Shown one piece after another: positions 30,008 through 39,410 of a stretch of DNA of 53,963 nt. The stretch comes from Ralstonia sp. TCR112 (lineage in GTDB: Bacteria; Pseudomonadota; Gammaproteobacteria; Burkholderiales; Burkholderiaceae): positions 1 to 53,963 of the forward strand of contig NZ_VOSS01000101.1 of the NCBI RefSeq assembly GCF_007997035.1, read 5' to 3'. Positions within the stretch are counted from its first letter, which is position 1; the number at the start of each line of letters is the position of its first letter. The notes below the pieces were generated by a model. It was not told the DNA's origin, did no database searches, and worked only from the letters and a program-made list of their open reading frames with translations. The position numbers and the translations under genes are program-made.

Positions 30008-30904
30008 TCAGGCGCGATCGCGCACCCAGTTGCCGCCGTGCGCCGCAGCTTGCGCGGCTGGCGATGTTTCCAGATAGGCCAGCGCCTGCTCGGTTGAGCC
30101 TTCATCATGCGGCGTATAGCTGCGCCGGAAATAGCGCAGCGCGGCCCCCAGCATCTTCCAGAACGAGGGCAGGCAGTTACGCCGCGAGCCATACCACCAG
30201 CCGCGGATAAAGCCGGGAAACCTGCCCGCGCCCGGATCGCGCTTGTGCATGAAGCGGAAGCCCGTCACCAGGAAATACAGCAGCAACAGGATCGTGGTCA
30301 GCATGTGGAAGCAGCGTTCGAGATACGTGCCGCCCATGTGCCGAAAGATGTCGAAGGCGACGGTGCGGTGCTCGACTTCCTCCGCGCCGTGCCAGCGCAA
30401 CAGGTCCAGCATGACGGGATCGGCGCGGGCGGCGTCCAGCCCCTTTGCGTTGAGGACCCAGTTGCCCAGATAGCCGAAAAAGTGCTCGAGCGCGGCGATG
30501 ATGCCGAGTTGCTGCCGCAGCCAGAAGCACGTGTGGCCGATCTTCAGACCGAGCGGCTGTTCGCCGAGCACCTTGGAGAACAGCCAGTCGAGCCGCTTGG
30601 TAAAAGGCTGGGTATCGATGCCGTGGTCTTTGTAGTAATGCGTCAGCACGCCGCCATGCGAGCGCGAATGGACGGCCTCCTGGCGCAGAAAGCCCTCGGC
30701 GTCGGCGCGCAGCTTCGCGTCGGTAATCAGCGGCAGCGCCTTGTTGTAGACGCGGCAAAACCATAACTCGCCAGCGGGAAACAACAGATTCAGGATGTTG
30801 ATGATGTGCGTGCTGGACGGATCGCCGGGAATCCACTGGATAGGCGTGTCCTTCCAGTCGAAACGGACGTGGCGTGCCTTGATGAAATAATCGGGCGCGG
30901 TCAT
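30008..30904 (-). CDS. Predicted metal-dependent hydrolase (COG3687)
   Basis: This 298-residue protein belongs to the PF10118 family of predicted metal-dependent hydrolases. It has histidine-rich helical motifs typical of a di-metal helical bundle: QEAVHSRSHGG at about residues 75-85 and AEEVEHRT in the middle. Two hydrophobic stretches (around LLLLYFLVTGF) suggest membrane association. No reaction is established. It follows the hydrolase-dehydrogenase fusion gene by 32 bases and is the last gene of a three-gene operon that looks like lipid or steroid-type metabolism. Confidence 0.75.
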   Translation of the reverse strand: MTAPDYFIKARHVRFDWKDTPIQWIPGDPSSTHIINILNLLFPAGELWFCRVYNKALPLITDAKLRADAEGFLRQEAVHSRSHGGVLTHYYKDHGIDTQPFTKRLDWLFSKVLGEQPLGLKIGHTCFWLRQQLGIIAALEHFFGYLGNWVLNAKGLDAARADPVMLDLLRWHGAEEVEHRTVAFDIFRHMGGTYLERCFHMLTTILLLLYFLVTGFRFMHKRDPGAGRFPGFIRGWWYGSRRNCLPSFWKMLGAALRYFRRSYTPHDEGSTEQALAYLETSPAAQAAAHGGNWVRDRA

Positions 30905-30936
30905 GGTGGTCTCCGGATGTTCATGTCGGCGCGGGT

Positions 30937-32745
30937 TCAATGCCCGGCCATGCTCACGCGCGCGATCAGCCGGCTGAGCCATTGCGCGTAGCGCGAGATG
31001 AAGCGTGACGAATGCGCCTCGATACCGATCGTGACGACGGGCTTGTTGTGCTGAATCGCAGTCAACATGGCTTTCGCGACGGTCTCGGGCTTGAGGCCCC
31101 GCAGTTGGTAGAGCTTCGTCGCGCGGGCGCGCAGTTGCGCCTGCTGTGCCTCGGTCGTGCCGGTGTAGACCGTGGAGGCCATGATTCCCGTCTCTGCAAA
31201 ACCGGGGCAGATGGCCGACACGCCAATGCCTTGCCCGACCAGTTCGCCACGCATGCATTCGGACAACATCAGCACCGCGGCCTTCGTCGTCGCATAGGCG
31301 GCAAGATCGCGCGATGGCGCAAAGGCCGCTGCCGATGCGGTGTTCAGGATGTGCCCGCCCTGCCCGCGCGCCACCATCTGCTTGGCGAACAGGCGCGCAC
31401 CGTGGATCACGCCCCACACGTTCACGTGCAGGATGCGTTGCCAATCGCGCTCGGACGTGTCGACAATGCCGCCCGCCATACCGATGCCCGCGTTGTTGAC
31501 GGCGATGTCGGCGCCGCCTAACTCCTTGCCGACCCAATCGACCAGCGCTTCCATCTGCTCGGCGTTGCCGACGTCCACGGTACGCGCCCACGCCTTGCCT
31601 CCGGTGAGGCGGACGAGCTTGGCGGTGCGCTCTGCGTCTTCAGCACGAATGTCGACGGCGACAATGGCTGCGCCTTGCTCCGCGAATTCCAGCGCCGCGC
31701 AACGACCGATGCCGCTGCCGGCCCCGGTGATGACAGCGAGCTTGCCGGACAGCGGTTTGCGCTCGCCATGCTGACGCGCGCGTTGCAGCGCTTCGGATTC
31801 CGGCTTGCCCTCGGCGTGCTCGATCAGCTCGCGCGCCATCTCGGCCATGCGTGCGGCATGCGTGACCGGCAGCCAGTGCCGAGCCACAACCTCGCGGCGC
31901 CAATACTGCGGTACCCAGCGCGAGAGGTCTTCGGACAACGCGGGGCTGACGTACTTGTCCAGCATCGGCACGATCACCTGCACCGGCGCATGTGCGACAC
32001 GCTTGCGCGGCGTGAACAGGCTGCGGATGAAGTTGGCGCGATACAGCGACACACCACGCACGCCATCGGCCGTCTGCGTGGGGCGCGGCTCGATGACGGT
32101 CTTCTCGACACGACGCAGCACGCGCGGCCACGCCCGCCCCAGCCACAGGCGCCAGCTCAGTTCCGGCACGATCGGCAAATGGAACAGCAGCACGTACCAC
32201 GATCGCACGAGCTGGCCCAGCATCTTGCCCAGCGACGACGGCGTCGGGCGCAGCAGTCGCGCGCGCATCCAGTGCCCGACGTGGTCCAGGCACGGCCCCG
32301 AGCACGACGTGTATGACGCAATGCGGCCGCGCAGGCGCGCCTCTGTCACGAATTCCCACGACTGGATCGAACCCCAGTCATGCGCGATCAGGTGCACGGG
32401 CTTGCCGGGGCTCAGCGCTTCGATCACGGCGATGAAGTCATCGGTCAACCGCGCGAAGGTGTAATTGCGCATCCCGCTGGGCGAACTCGACCGGCCTGCA
32501 CCCCGCACGTCGTAGGCAACGACGTAGTAGTCGCGCGCGAGCAGCGGTGCCATCTCGTGCCAGACCTCGCTGTTGTCGGGATAGCCGTGCACCAGCACGA
32601 CGGTCGGATGCGCCGGGTTGCCCCACGTCTTGACGGCGAGCGCGACGCTGCCGGACTGCACCATCCGCTCCGAATAGTCGTTAGGCGAAACCGCTGCGGT
32701 CGATTCGAACAACGCCAACGGGGCCTCTTCAAGAAGCATTTTCAT
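30937..32745 (-). CDS. Alpha/beta-hydrolase fused to short-chain dehydrogenase (EphD-like)
   Basis: This 602-residue two-domain protein combines an alpha/beta hydrolase with an SDR. The hydrolase part (about residues 30-325) has the oxyanion motif HGYP (53-56) and an H-D-W-G nucleophile elbow with D123, as in epoxide hydrolases and haloalkane dehalogenases. The SDR part (about 330-602) has TGAGSGIG (340-347), NNAG (417-420) and Y484-x3-K488. The same order occurs in mycobacterial EphD. A two-step conversion, epoxide or ester hydrolysis and then alcohol oxidation, is an inference; the substrate is unknown. Both domains keep their key residues, so the fusion looks functional. Confidence 0.85.
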   Translation of the reverse strand: MKMLLEEAPLALFESTAAVSPNDYSERMVQSGSVALAVKTWGNPAHPTVVLVHGYPDNSEVWHEMAPLLARDYYVVAYDVRGAGRSSSPSGMRNYTFARLTDDFIAVIEALSPGKPVHLIAHDWGSIQSWEFVTEARLRGRIASYTSCSGPCLDHVGHWMRARLLRPTPSSLGKMLGQLVRSWYVLLFHLPIVPELSWRLWLGRAWPRVLRRVEKTVIEPRPTQTADGVRGVSLYRANFIRSLFTPRKRVAHAPVQVIVPMLDKYVSPALSEDLSRWVPQYWRREVVARHWLPVTHAARMAEMARELIEHAEGKPESEALQRARQHGERKPLSGKLAVITGAGSGIGRCAALEFAEQGAAIVAVDIRAEDAERTAKLVRLTGGKAWARTVDVGNAEQMEALVDWVGKELGGADIAVNNAGIGMAGGIVDTSERDWQRILHVNVWGVIHGARLFAKQMVARGQGGHILNTASAAAFAPSRDLAAYATTKAAVLMLSECMRGELVGQGIGVSAICPGFAETGIMASTVYTGTTEAQQAQLRARATKLYQLRGLKPETVAKAMLTAIQHNKPVVTIGIEAHSSRFISRYAQWLSRLIARVSMAGH

Positions 32746-32762
32746 CTGGGCCTCCGCGTACG

Positions 32763-33638
32763 TCAGGCAGCGCGCTGCTGCGCGAGTTGACGCTGCTGCC
32801 AGCGGCGCACGTGCGGCAGATCGTCGTCGAGCCAGTAGGCGTCGTCTTCGGTGATGACGAGCAGTTCCTCGAACTTGGCGCCCACGCCATGGAAGCCGAG
32901 GTGCGGCTCGACGGCCCACAGGCCCGGCACCGGCGCGTGTTCGGATCGACGATCGATCGACCACAGCGGCGACCACCCTTCCTGCTTGCCGCTGCGCACC
33001 TGGTCGAGGATCAGGTTGCGCGTGGCGTTCAGCCCGAAGCGCGCAACGAAACGCGGCTTCGATGGGCTGTCGAGCTTGGCCACGCGATGCGCCAGCACTT
33101 TGAACGGATACGCCTTGTGACGCGGCTCCACGCCCTGCCTCATGCAAAGCTGGTCCACCGCACGGGCCACGTCGGCCATCGACCGACGCTCGCGGATCAA
33201 GCGCACGATCAACTCACGATGCGCCATCAAGTCGTCCTGCAGCTGCTCGAGGATGGCGTTTTCGCCGAGACACGTGGCATAGCCGACATCGGCGATCACG
33301 CCATTGCGCACGGGCGCCACGTCGAGGATGACGGGCATGTTCTCTTCCAACCGCCGCGACGACGGAAAGAACGCCAGGTTGAAGCCGGCCATATGCGTCA
33401 GGCCCGACAAGCCCTGGAACGCGGTGCGGTCGCCAAACCACGCGAACGGCTTGTGCAGCCAATCATGGACGCCACGATCGCCAAGCCATTCGGTGAGCAG
33501 CTTGGCCGCGTCCTTCTCGGTCATGCCGGGGCGCAGCATGTCGCCGACGGCTTCGACGCACGCGTAAGCGAGCTGCTGGATTTCGCGAAACTGGGCGAGT
33601 TCGTCGACATGGACGCGCGCCAGGGTGGGGTTCGGCAT
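32763..33638 (-). CDS. M24-family metallopeptidase-like protein
   Basis: This 291-residue protein has the pita-bread fold of methionine aminopeptidases and Xaa-Pro peptidases. Likely metal ligands are the two Asp of ILDVAPVRNGVIADVGYA and the Glu/His/Glu set of the late VEPHLGFHG and AKFEELL segments, though a full five-ligand set cannot be proven by eye. Some M24 proteins are not peptidases. It is the first gene of the operon with the EphD-like fusion (gap 17 bases), so a role in the same pathway is more likely than general protein turnover. Confidence 0.7.
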   Translation of the reverse strand: MPNPTLARVHVDELAQFREIQQLAYACVEAVGDMLRPGMTEKDAAKLLTEWLGDRGVHDWLHKPFAWFGDRTAFQGLSGLTHMAGFNLAFFPSSRRLEENMPVILDVAPVRNGVIADVGYATCLGENAILEQLQDDLMAHRELIVRLIRERRSMADVARAVDQLCMRQGVEPRHKAYPFKVLAHRVAKLDSPSKPRFVARFGLNATRNLILDQVRSGKQEGWSPLWSIDRRSEHAPVPGLWAVEPHLGFHGVGAKFEELLVITEDDAYWLDDDLPHVRRWQQRQLAQQRAA

Positions 33639-33685
33639 GCCGGTCTCCTTGAGTCTGGGTATCGAGGGCGCTCGATGGCACCGCG

Positions 33686-33719
33686 CTCAATGTTCCATTA
33701 CTCAATGTCAAAGTCAATG
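33686..33719 (-). promoter_or_regulatory. Repeated motif upstream of the EphD operon
   Basis: CTCAATGT occurs at 33686 and 33701, and a related GTCAATG at 33713, 48-75 bases upstream of the operon start. On the minus strand they read as ACATTGAG repeats that also contain TTGAC -35-like words. They may be a regulator-binding array. Confidence 0.35.
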
Positions 33720-33780
33720 CGGGACTTTTCTGGCGTTTGAAAACGCCGTAGGACCGGTAACCGACAGAAAAAAGAGAGCG

Positions 33781-34563
33781 TTAGGCCGCGCGGCGTTGTC
33801 GCACGGCCTCAAACAGGCAGATTGCTGCTGCGGCAGCCACATTGAGCGATTCCATGCCGCCCGGCTGCGGAATCGTCACAGGCGTCGTCACCGCAGAAAG
33901 CCACTCCTCCGACACCCCCGCCCCCTCGTTTCCGAACACCCAACCGACGGGTGCCTTGAGCGGCACATCAAACACCGCCTGCTTTGCGTGCGAGGACGTT
34001 GCCAGCAGCGGCACCTGAAGGCGCGAATGCACGCTCTCGAACGTGCAGTGTTCAACGATGTTGAGGTGGAAATGCGCGCCCATGGCGGCGCGCAATGTCT
34101 TGGCCGACCACGCGAACGCACAACCCGGCGTCATGAACACATCGCGCACGCCCGCAGCGGCCGCACACCGCAAGATGGAACCGACGTTGCCGGCATCCTG
34201 AATGCCATCGAGAATCACGCAGTCTGTCTCAATGGTTTGCGGCAGCTTGCCCTCCGGCGTCTCAACCAGTGCAATCAGATCGACGCCATTGACGACGGTG
34301 GTAAGTTGGCCAAACAGGTTGTCCGCGAGCAGGATGACGGTGTCCGGATCGACGCGATCGAGCACCGCCGCCACTTCCGGGTGCCGGATATGGCGCTCCG
34401 AAACCAGGCATTGCGCCGGCATATGGCCCGCATCCAGATACGCCACGACGAGATGCACGCCATCGAGCACGGATTGCCCCGCGCGCCGACGATGCTGCGT
34501 CGAGCCCGAAAGCGCCTTGAGATGCTTGAACACCGCGTTGTCGCGGGAAGTGATGTGCTTCAC
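33781..34563 (-). CDS. TrmH/SpoU-family RNA 2'-O-methyltransferase
   Basis: This 260-residue SPOUT methyltransferase has the three family motifs: NVGSILRCAAAAG (motif 1), GNEGAGVSEE (motif 2) and SLNVAAAAAI (motif 3), which form the knotted SAM site. The N-terminal part resembles the substrate-binding domain of rRNA methylating members. The exact RNA target cannot be read from sequence; 23S rRNA is likely. It lies 22 bases after rnhB in the same direction. Confidence 0.88.
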   Translation of the reverse strand: MKHITSRDNAVFKHLKALSGSTQHRRRAGQSVLDGVHLVVAYLDAGHMPAQCLVSERHIRHPEVAAVLDRVDPDTVILLADNLFGQLTTVVNGVDLIALVETPEGKLPQTIETDCVILDGIQDAGNVGSILRCAAAAGVRDVFMTPGCAFAWSAKTLRAAMGAHFHLNIVEHCTFESVHSRLQVPLLATSSHAKQAVFDVPLKAPVGWVFGNEGAGVSEEWLSAVTTPVTIPQPGGMESLNVAAAAAICLFEAVRQRRAA

Positions 34564-34585
34564 GAATGGGCCCAGCGGAAAAAGG

Positions 34586-35284
34586 TCAGTCGTCCCAGGC
34601 GCTGCCTGCAGCGGTGGTTTCGATGCTGATCGCGCTCATCCCCTCCAGCGCACGACGCACGGGCGCGAACGAGCGGCGATGATGCGGCGTCACGCCATGC
34701 AGGTCGATCGCGGCCAGATGTTGCGGCGTGCCATAGCCGGCATGGACGTCAAAGCCGTAGAGCGGAAACTCAATATGCAGCGCGGCCAACTGGCGATCGC
34801 GCGTCACCTTCGCCAAGATGGAGGCTGCTGAAATGGCCGGCACCAGCGCATCGCCCTTGACGATGGCCTCCACCGCAAACGCCACCTGCGGACAGCGATT
34901 GCCGTCCACCTGCACGAGATCGGGCAGCGTGCCCAGCGCGGCCACGCCGTGTACCGCACGCTGCATGGCGAGCATGGTCGCGTGCAGGATGTTGATGCGA
35001 TCAATTTCTTCGACGGTGGCTTCCGCCACGTGCCAGGCGAGCGCCTTTTCGACGATCTCGTCGTACAGAGCCTCGCGCTTCTTGGCAGTCAGGATTTTGG
35101 AGTCGGCCAAGCCCTTGATCGGCTTGCGCGGATTGAGAACAACCGCTGCAGCCGTCACCGGCCCGGCCAAGGGCCCGCGGCCAGCCTCATCCACGCCGCA
35201 GAGGATGCGACGCGCACGCTTGGCCGCCGGCTCTTGCGAGAGCAGCAAGCCAAGCTGATCGGGATTCGGTTTGCGGGAAGCCAT
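34586..35284 (-). CDS. rnhB: Ribonuclease HII
   Basis: This 232-residue enzyme removes ribonucleotides from DNA and RNA primers. The catalytic D32-E33 lie in [15 protein letters not shown], and a later catalytic Asp is in the LVQVDGNR segment. The C-terminal [24 protein letters not shown] is standard. The stop of lpxB lies 4 bases before its start. Confidence 0.97.
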   Translation of the reverse strand: MASRKPNPDQLGLLLSQEPAAKRARRILCGVDEAGRGPLAGPVTAAAVVLNPRKPIKGLADSKILTAKKREALYDEIVEKALAWHVAEATVEEIDRINILHATMLAMQRAVHGVAALGTLPDLVQVDGNRCPQVAFAVEAIVKGDALVPAISAASILAKVTRDRQLAALHIEFPLYGFDVHAGYGTPQHLAAIDLHGVTPHHRRSFAPVRRALEGMSAISIETTAAGSAWDD

Positions 35285-35288
35285 GGGC

Positions 35289-36467
35289 TCAAAGCTTACC
35301 GCGACTGCGCAGCAGATCGACCACGACTTTTGCGCCGATCTCGGCCATGTTCTGTTTGAGCGTCAGATGCATCTGCGTGAAGTGTTCGCGCAGGAACGTG
35401 GCGTTGCCATGGTCGCTCAGTTGCAGCAGCGTTTCGCGCGCGAGGGCCTCGGGCGTCGCGTCATCCTGCAGCAGCTCCGGCACGACAAAGCGGCCGGACA
35501 GGATGTTCGGCAGCCCGACATACGGCAGATAGCCTTTGCGCTTCATGATCTGCGCGGTCAACCAGGGCACCTTGTAGGTGATGACCATCGGCTTCTTGTA
35601 CAACGCCGCTTCGAGCGTGGCCGTGCCGCTGGCCAGCAGGATGACGTCAGCCGCTTCCATGGCTGCGTGCGACTGGCCATCGACGACCCACAGATGCAGG
35701 CCCGGGTGCTCCGCGCGCATGGTGTCGATACGCTCGCGCAGCGTCGCATTGGCTGCCGGTAACACAAAAGCCAGATCCGGCTCGACCGCCTGCATGCGCG
35801 ACATCGCCGCAAACAGCGTCGGCCCGAGATGCTTCACTTCGGAATTGCGACTACCCGGCAGCACCGCAACGACCTTGCGACCCAACGGCAGCCCCAGGCG
35901 CGTGCGAGCGCCCTCCACGTCCGGCACCAGCGGAATCTCGTCCGCCAGCGGATGCCCGACGTACGTGGCCGGAATGCCCGCCTTGGCGTAAATCTCGGGC
36001 TCGAACGGGAACAGACAGAGGATATGGTCGACGGCGCGGGCGATCGTCTTGATACGGCCGGCTCGCCACGCCCAGATCGACGGGCTCACGAAATGCACCA
36101 CCGGCACACCCGCCTGCCGCATGGCGATCTCGACGTTGAAATTGAAGTCGGGCGCGTCCACGCCGATGAACGCCAGCGGGGGCGCAGTCAGCAGGTTCTG
36201 CTTGAGTTCCTTGCGGATCGCGAGAATCTCGCGCAGCTGGCCGAGCACTTCCACGTAGCCGTTGACCGACAGCTTGTGCATCGGCCAGTTCGACTGGAAA
36301 CCCTGCTCCATCATGCGTGCACCGCCGATGCCGTTGTAGGCGATGTCGGCAGGCAAGTGTGCGTGCAATCCCTTCAGCAGCAGCGAGGCCAGCAGATCGC
36401 CGGAAGCCTCGCCGGCCACCATGCCGATGCGGCGCACCGGCGTGGCGTTCTGTGGCTGCTCGCTCAA
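35289..36467 (-). CDS. lpxB: Lipid A disaccharide synthase
   Basis: This 392-residue GT-B glycosyltransferase joins UDP-2,3-diacylglucosamine and lipid X. N-terminal VAGEASGD, the GIGGARM segment, [10 protein letters not shown] and the C-terminal-domain [10 protein letters not shown] and SGTATLE motifs are all present. The start overlaps the lpxA stop by four bases, so the two are translationally coupled. Confidence 0.98.
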   Translation of the reverse strand: MSEQPQNATPVRRIGMVAGEASGDLLASLLLKGLHAHLPADIAYNGIGGARMMEQGFQSNWPMHKLSVNGYVEVLGQLREILAIRKELKQNLLTAPPLAFIGVDAPDFNFNVEIAMRQAGVPVVHFVSPSIWAWRAGRIKTIARAVDHILCLFPFEPEIYAKAGIPATYVGHPLADEIPLVPDVEGARTRLGLPLGRKVVAVLPGSRNSEVKHLGPTLFAAMSRMQAVEPDLAFVLPAANATLRERIDTMRAEHPGLHLWVVDGQSHAAMEAADVILLASGTATLEAALYKKPMVITYKVPWLTAQIMKRKGYLPYVGLPNILSGRFVVPELLQDDATPEALARETLLQLSDHGNATFLREHFTQMHLTLKQNMAEIGAKVVVDLLRSRGKL

Positions 36468-37279
36468 CGCACGATGCCGCGCTTGGTGGCGGCGATGAAA
36501 TCGGCAAACGCGGTCAACACCTCACGGGTCGGGGCGTCATCCGCCTGAGCGATCTGCGCGGCGATTTCCGCCTTGGCCTGATCAAAGCTCAGATCGCTCT
36601 TGTAGAGCAGCTTGTACGCCTGGCGCAGCGCGGTGATCTGCTCGGCCGTAAAGCCGCGGCGGCGCAGGCCTTCCACGTTGATGCCGTGCGGTGCAGCCTT
36701 GTTGCCGCCCTTGTCGCTGGCGGCGATCACGAACGGCGGCACATCCTGCACCAGCGCCGATGCGCCACCCAGCATGGCATGTGCGCCGATGCGCACGAAC
36801 TGGTGCACGCCCGACATACCGCCGAGGATCGCCCAGTCGCCCACTTCCACGTGGCCCGCGATCTGCGCGTTGCTCGAGAACACCGTGTGGTTACCCACGC
36901 GGCAATCGTGCGCGATATGCACGTAGGCCATGATCCAGTTGTCGTCGCCGATGGACGTGATGCCGGCATCCTGCGCCGTGCCGGTATGGATCGTGGTGAA
37001 TTCACGGATCGTATTGCGATCGCCGACGATCAGCTGCGTCGGCTCATCACGATACTTCATGTCCTGCGGGCGGCCACCCACCGATGCGAAGTGCCCGATG
37101 CTGTTGTCACGGCCCAGCGTCGTGTAGCCCTCCACCACCGTGTGGTGGCCAACGCGCGTGCCCGCGCCCATGCGCACGTTCGGGCCCACGACCGTGAACG
37201 CACCGATCTCGACGCTCGAATCCAGTTCGGCCTTCGGATCGATCTGCGCGGTCGGGTGGATCTTCTGTGCTTGCGTCAT
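36464..37279 (-). CDS. lpxA: UDP-N-acetylglucosamine acyltransferase
   Basis: This 271-residue left-handed beta-helix protein, built of hexapeptide repeats over about residues 8-185, carries the catalytic histidine in HIAHDCRVG. The helical C-terminal domain contains [12 protein letters not shown]. It performs the first step of lipid A synthesis. The ATG at 37279 overlaps the fabZ stop by four bases (ATGA). Confidence 0.98.
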   Translation of the reverse strand: MTQAQKIHPTAQIDPKAELDSSVEIGAFTVVGPNVRMGAGTRVGHHTVVEGYTTLGRDNSIGHFASVGGRPQDMKYRDEPTQLIVGDRNTIREFTTIHTGTAQDAGITSIGDDNWIMAYVHIAHDCRVGNHTVFSSNAQIAGHVEVGDWAILGGMSGVHQFVRIGAHAMLGGASALVQDVPPFVIAASDKGGNKAAPHGINVEGLRRRGFTAEQITALRQAYKLLYKSDLSFDQAKAEIAAQIAQADDAPTREVLTAFADFIAATKRGIVR

Positions 37280-37779
37280 GCCTCGCCCTTGGACTTGTCT
37301 TCGCGCACGGCACACATGATCTCGGCTTCCACGGCGACTTCGCCGTCAACCTTGCCGTACACCTTGAACTTCCACATACCGCTCTTCGAGCGCAGCAGCT
37401 CAGCTGTCATCACAAGCTGGTCGCCCGGGATCACCTGCCGCTTGAAGCGCGCACCATCGATGCTCACGAACAGGTAGAGCTGGTTTTCCTTGCGCTCGTG
37501 GTCTGCCTCGCCGAAGGTCAGCAGCGCAGCGGTTTGCGCCAGCGCCTCAAGCATCAACACGCCCGGCATGACCGGGTGGCCGGGGAAGTGCCCGTTGAAG
37601 AACGGCTCGTTGAACGTCACGTTCTTGATAGCCGTAATCGACTTGCGCGGCTCCAGCGCGATCACGCGGTCCACCAGCAGCATCGGGTAGCGATGCGGCA
37701 GCAGGTCGAGAATCTTCTTGATGTTGAAATCGCAGACGACGCTGGGGTTGGCGCTCGTCGCATTCGTTGCTTCGGTCAT
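37276..37779 (-). CDS. fabZ: 3-hydroxyacyl-ACP dehydratase
   Basis: This 167-residue hot-dog-fold enzyme dehydrates hydroxyacyl-ACP in fatty acid synthesis and competes with LpxA/LpxD for the same substrates. Catalytic H64 is in GHFPGHP and E78 in MLEALAQ. It overlaps lpxD and lpxA by four bases on each side. Confidence 0.98.
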   Translation of the reverse strand: MTEATNATSANPSVVCDFNIKKILDLLPHRYPMLLVDRVIALEPRKSITAIKNVTFNEPFFNGHFPGHPVMPGVLMLEALAQTAALLTFGEADHERKENQLYLFVSIDGARFKRQVIPGDQLVMTAELLRSKSGMWKFKVYGKVDGEVAVEAEIMCAVREDKSKGEA

Positions 37780-38849
37780 GATTGTTGCTGCAGGTCTTTG
37801 ACCCGCTGTTCGAGTTGTTGCAACCGTTCGCGCATGCGCGTCAGGCCTCGGACGATGGCCGCGTTACGCTCCCAGTCGCCGTGCGGCATGAACGGGAAAA
37901 CGCTGGTGAAATGGCCACCGGGCTTGGTGATGGATTTGGTAATGGATGTGCCGCCCGAGACGGTCACGCGATCAGCGATGGTCAGGTGGCCGGCAAAATT
38001 GGCCGCGCCGCCGATGATGCAGTAGCGCCCGATCTTCGTGCTGCCGGAAATGGCAGCGCAGCCGGCGATCACGGTATAGGCGCCCACGTGCACGTTGTGC
38101 GCAATCTGCACCTGGTTGTCGATTTTGCAGCCTTGCTCGACGACCGTATCGGCCATCGCGCCGCGGTCGATGGCGGTGTTCGCGCCGATTTCCACGTCGT
38201 CGCCAATCACGGCTCGGCCAACCTGCGGAATCTTCACCCATTCGCCACCCTGCGGACCGAAGTCCGGGGCAAAGCCAAACCCATCCGCGCCGATCACGAC
38301 GCCGCTATGCACAATGCAGCGCGCGCCGACCACGCAGCCGTGGTAAATCGAAACGTTCGCGTAGATCAACGTGTCGTCGCCAATACGCGCGCCGGCGCCA
38401 ACGAAACTGTTGCCCGCGATGCGCACCCGCTCGCCGAGCACTGCACCGGCTTCGATGGTGACGTTCGGACCGATGGAGCACGACGCCGGCACCGTGGCGC
38501 CCTCTTCCACGCTGGCACTGCGGTGGATGCCCGGCACAACGGGGCGCGCCGCCAGCGCAACAAAGCGCTGGGCGACACGAGCAAACGCAGCATACGGATT
38601 GGCCGCAATCAGCCAGTTCCGGCCAGCAGCGTGGCCCTGACTTTCGAGCGTTTCCAGATCGCGGGGCGACACGATAATCGCGCCCGCGCCGGAACTCACA
38701 GCTTGATTGAGGTACAGCGGATTGGAGAGAAAAGCGAGCTGATCGGCGCCCGCTTGATCGAGCGGCGCGATCGACTTGACGATCAGGCCTGCGTCACCCT
38801 GGACGGTCGCGCCAAGCGACGCAGCAAGTTCACCAAGCGAAAACGACAT
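37776..38849 (-). CDS. lpxD: UDP-3-O-acylglucosamine N-acyltransferase
   Basis: This 357-residue protein has an N-terminal uridine-binding domain, a long hexapeptide-repeat beta-helix (about residues 105-310) and a C-terminal helix with a leucine/glutamine-rich coiled coil ([13 protein letters not shown]). The catalytic His is in QIAHNVHVG. It adds the second acyl chain in lipid A synthesis. It lies 10 bases after skp. Confidence 0.98.
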   Translation of the reverse strand: MSFSLGELAASLGATVQGDAGLIVKSIAPLDQAGADQLAFLSNPLYLNQAVSSGAGAIIVSPRDLETLESQGHAAGRNWLIAANPYAAFARVAQRFVALAARPVVPGIHRSASVEEGATVPASCSIGPNVTIEAGAVLGERVRIAGNSFVGAGARIGDDTLIYANVSIYHGCVVGARCIVHSGVVIGADGFGFAPDFGPQGGEWVKIPQVGRAVIGDDVEIGANTAIDRGAMADTVVEQGCKIDNQVQIAHNVHVGAYTVIAGCAAISGSTKIGRYCIIGGAANFAGHLTIADRVTVSGGTSITKSITKPGGHFTSVFPFMPHGDWERNAAIVRGLTRMRERLQQLEQRVKDLQQQS

Positions 38850-38859
38850 GCGAACAACC

Positions 38860-39396
38860 TCATTTGGCCGATTGCGAATTCAGCGCCTTCAGCACCTCGT
38901 CCGTAATGTCGATGCGCGGGTTCACGTACACGGCTTCCTGCACGATCAGGTCGTATTTACGCTGCTCTGCGATCGAGCGGATCACGCGATTGGCGCGCTC
39001 AAGCACCTGGGCCAGCTCTTCATTGCGGCGCTGGTTCAGGTCTTCACGGAATTCGCGCTGCTTGCGCTGGAAGTCACGATCCAGGTCCGACAGTTCACGC
39101 TGACGGCGGGTGCGATCGGAATCGGCCAGCACGGCAGAATCCTTGTCCAGCTTGTCCGACATGCCCTTCAGTTTGGCGGCCATGTCCTGCAGTTCGCGGT
39201 CGCGCTTGGCGAACTCCGTTTCCAGCTTTGCCTGGGCGGCCTTGGCCGGTTGCGAGTCGCGCAGAATACGCTCGGAATTGACGGCGGCGATGCGCGCTTC
39301 CTGCGCCGTGGCCGGCAGCGCGAAGCTGGCTGCGGCAAGTGCGGCGAAAGCAGCGGACACGCCCATGCGGGACAACGTGATGCGCGTGGATTTCAT
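38860..39396 (-). CDS. skp: Periplasmic chaperone Skp/OmpH
   Basis: This 178-residue protein has a signal peptide (residues 1-31, ATA cleavage) and a long charged helical region (about 55-140) that forms the tentacles of the Skp trimer. It escorts outer-membrane proteins to BamA. Two starts are possible: the ATG at 39396, used here, or the ATG at 39411, which overlaps the bamA stop as TAATGA and would add five residues. Neither has a clear ribosome-binding site. Confidence 0.95.
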   Translation of the reverse strand: MKSTRITLSRMGVSAAFAALAAASFALPATAQEARIAAVNSERILRDSQPAKAAQAKLETEFAKRDRELQDMAAKLKGMSDKLDKDSAVLADSDRTRRQRELSDLDRDFQRKQREFREDLNQRRNEELAQVLERANRVIRSIAEQRKYDLIVQEAVYVNPRIDITDEVLKALNSQSAK

Positions 39397-39410
39397 GATG
39401 AATGCAGTCA

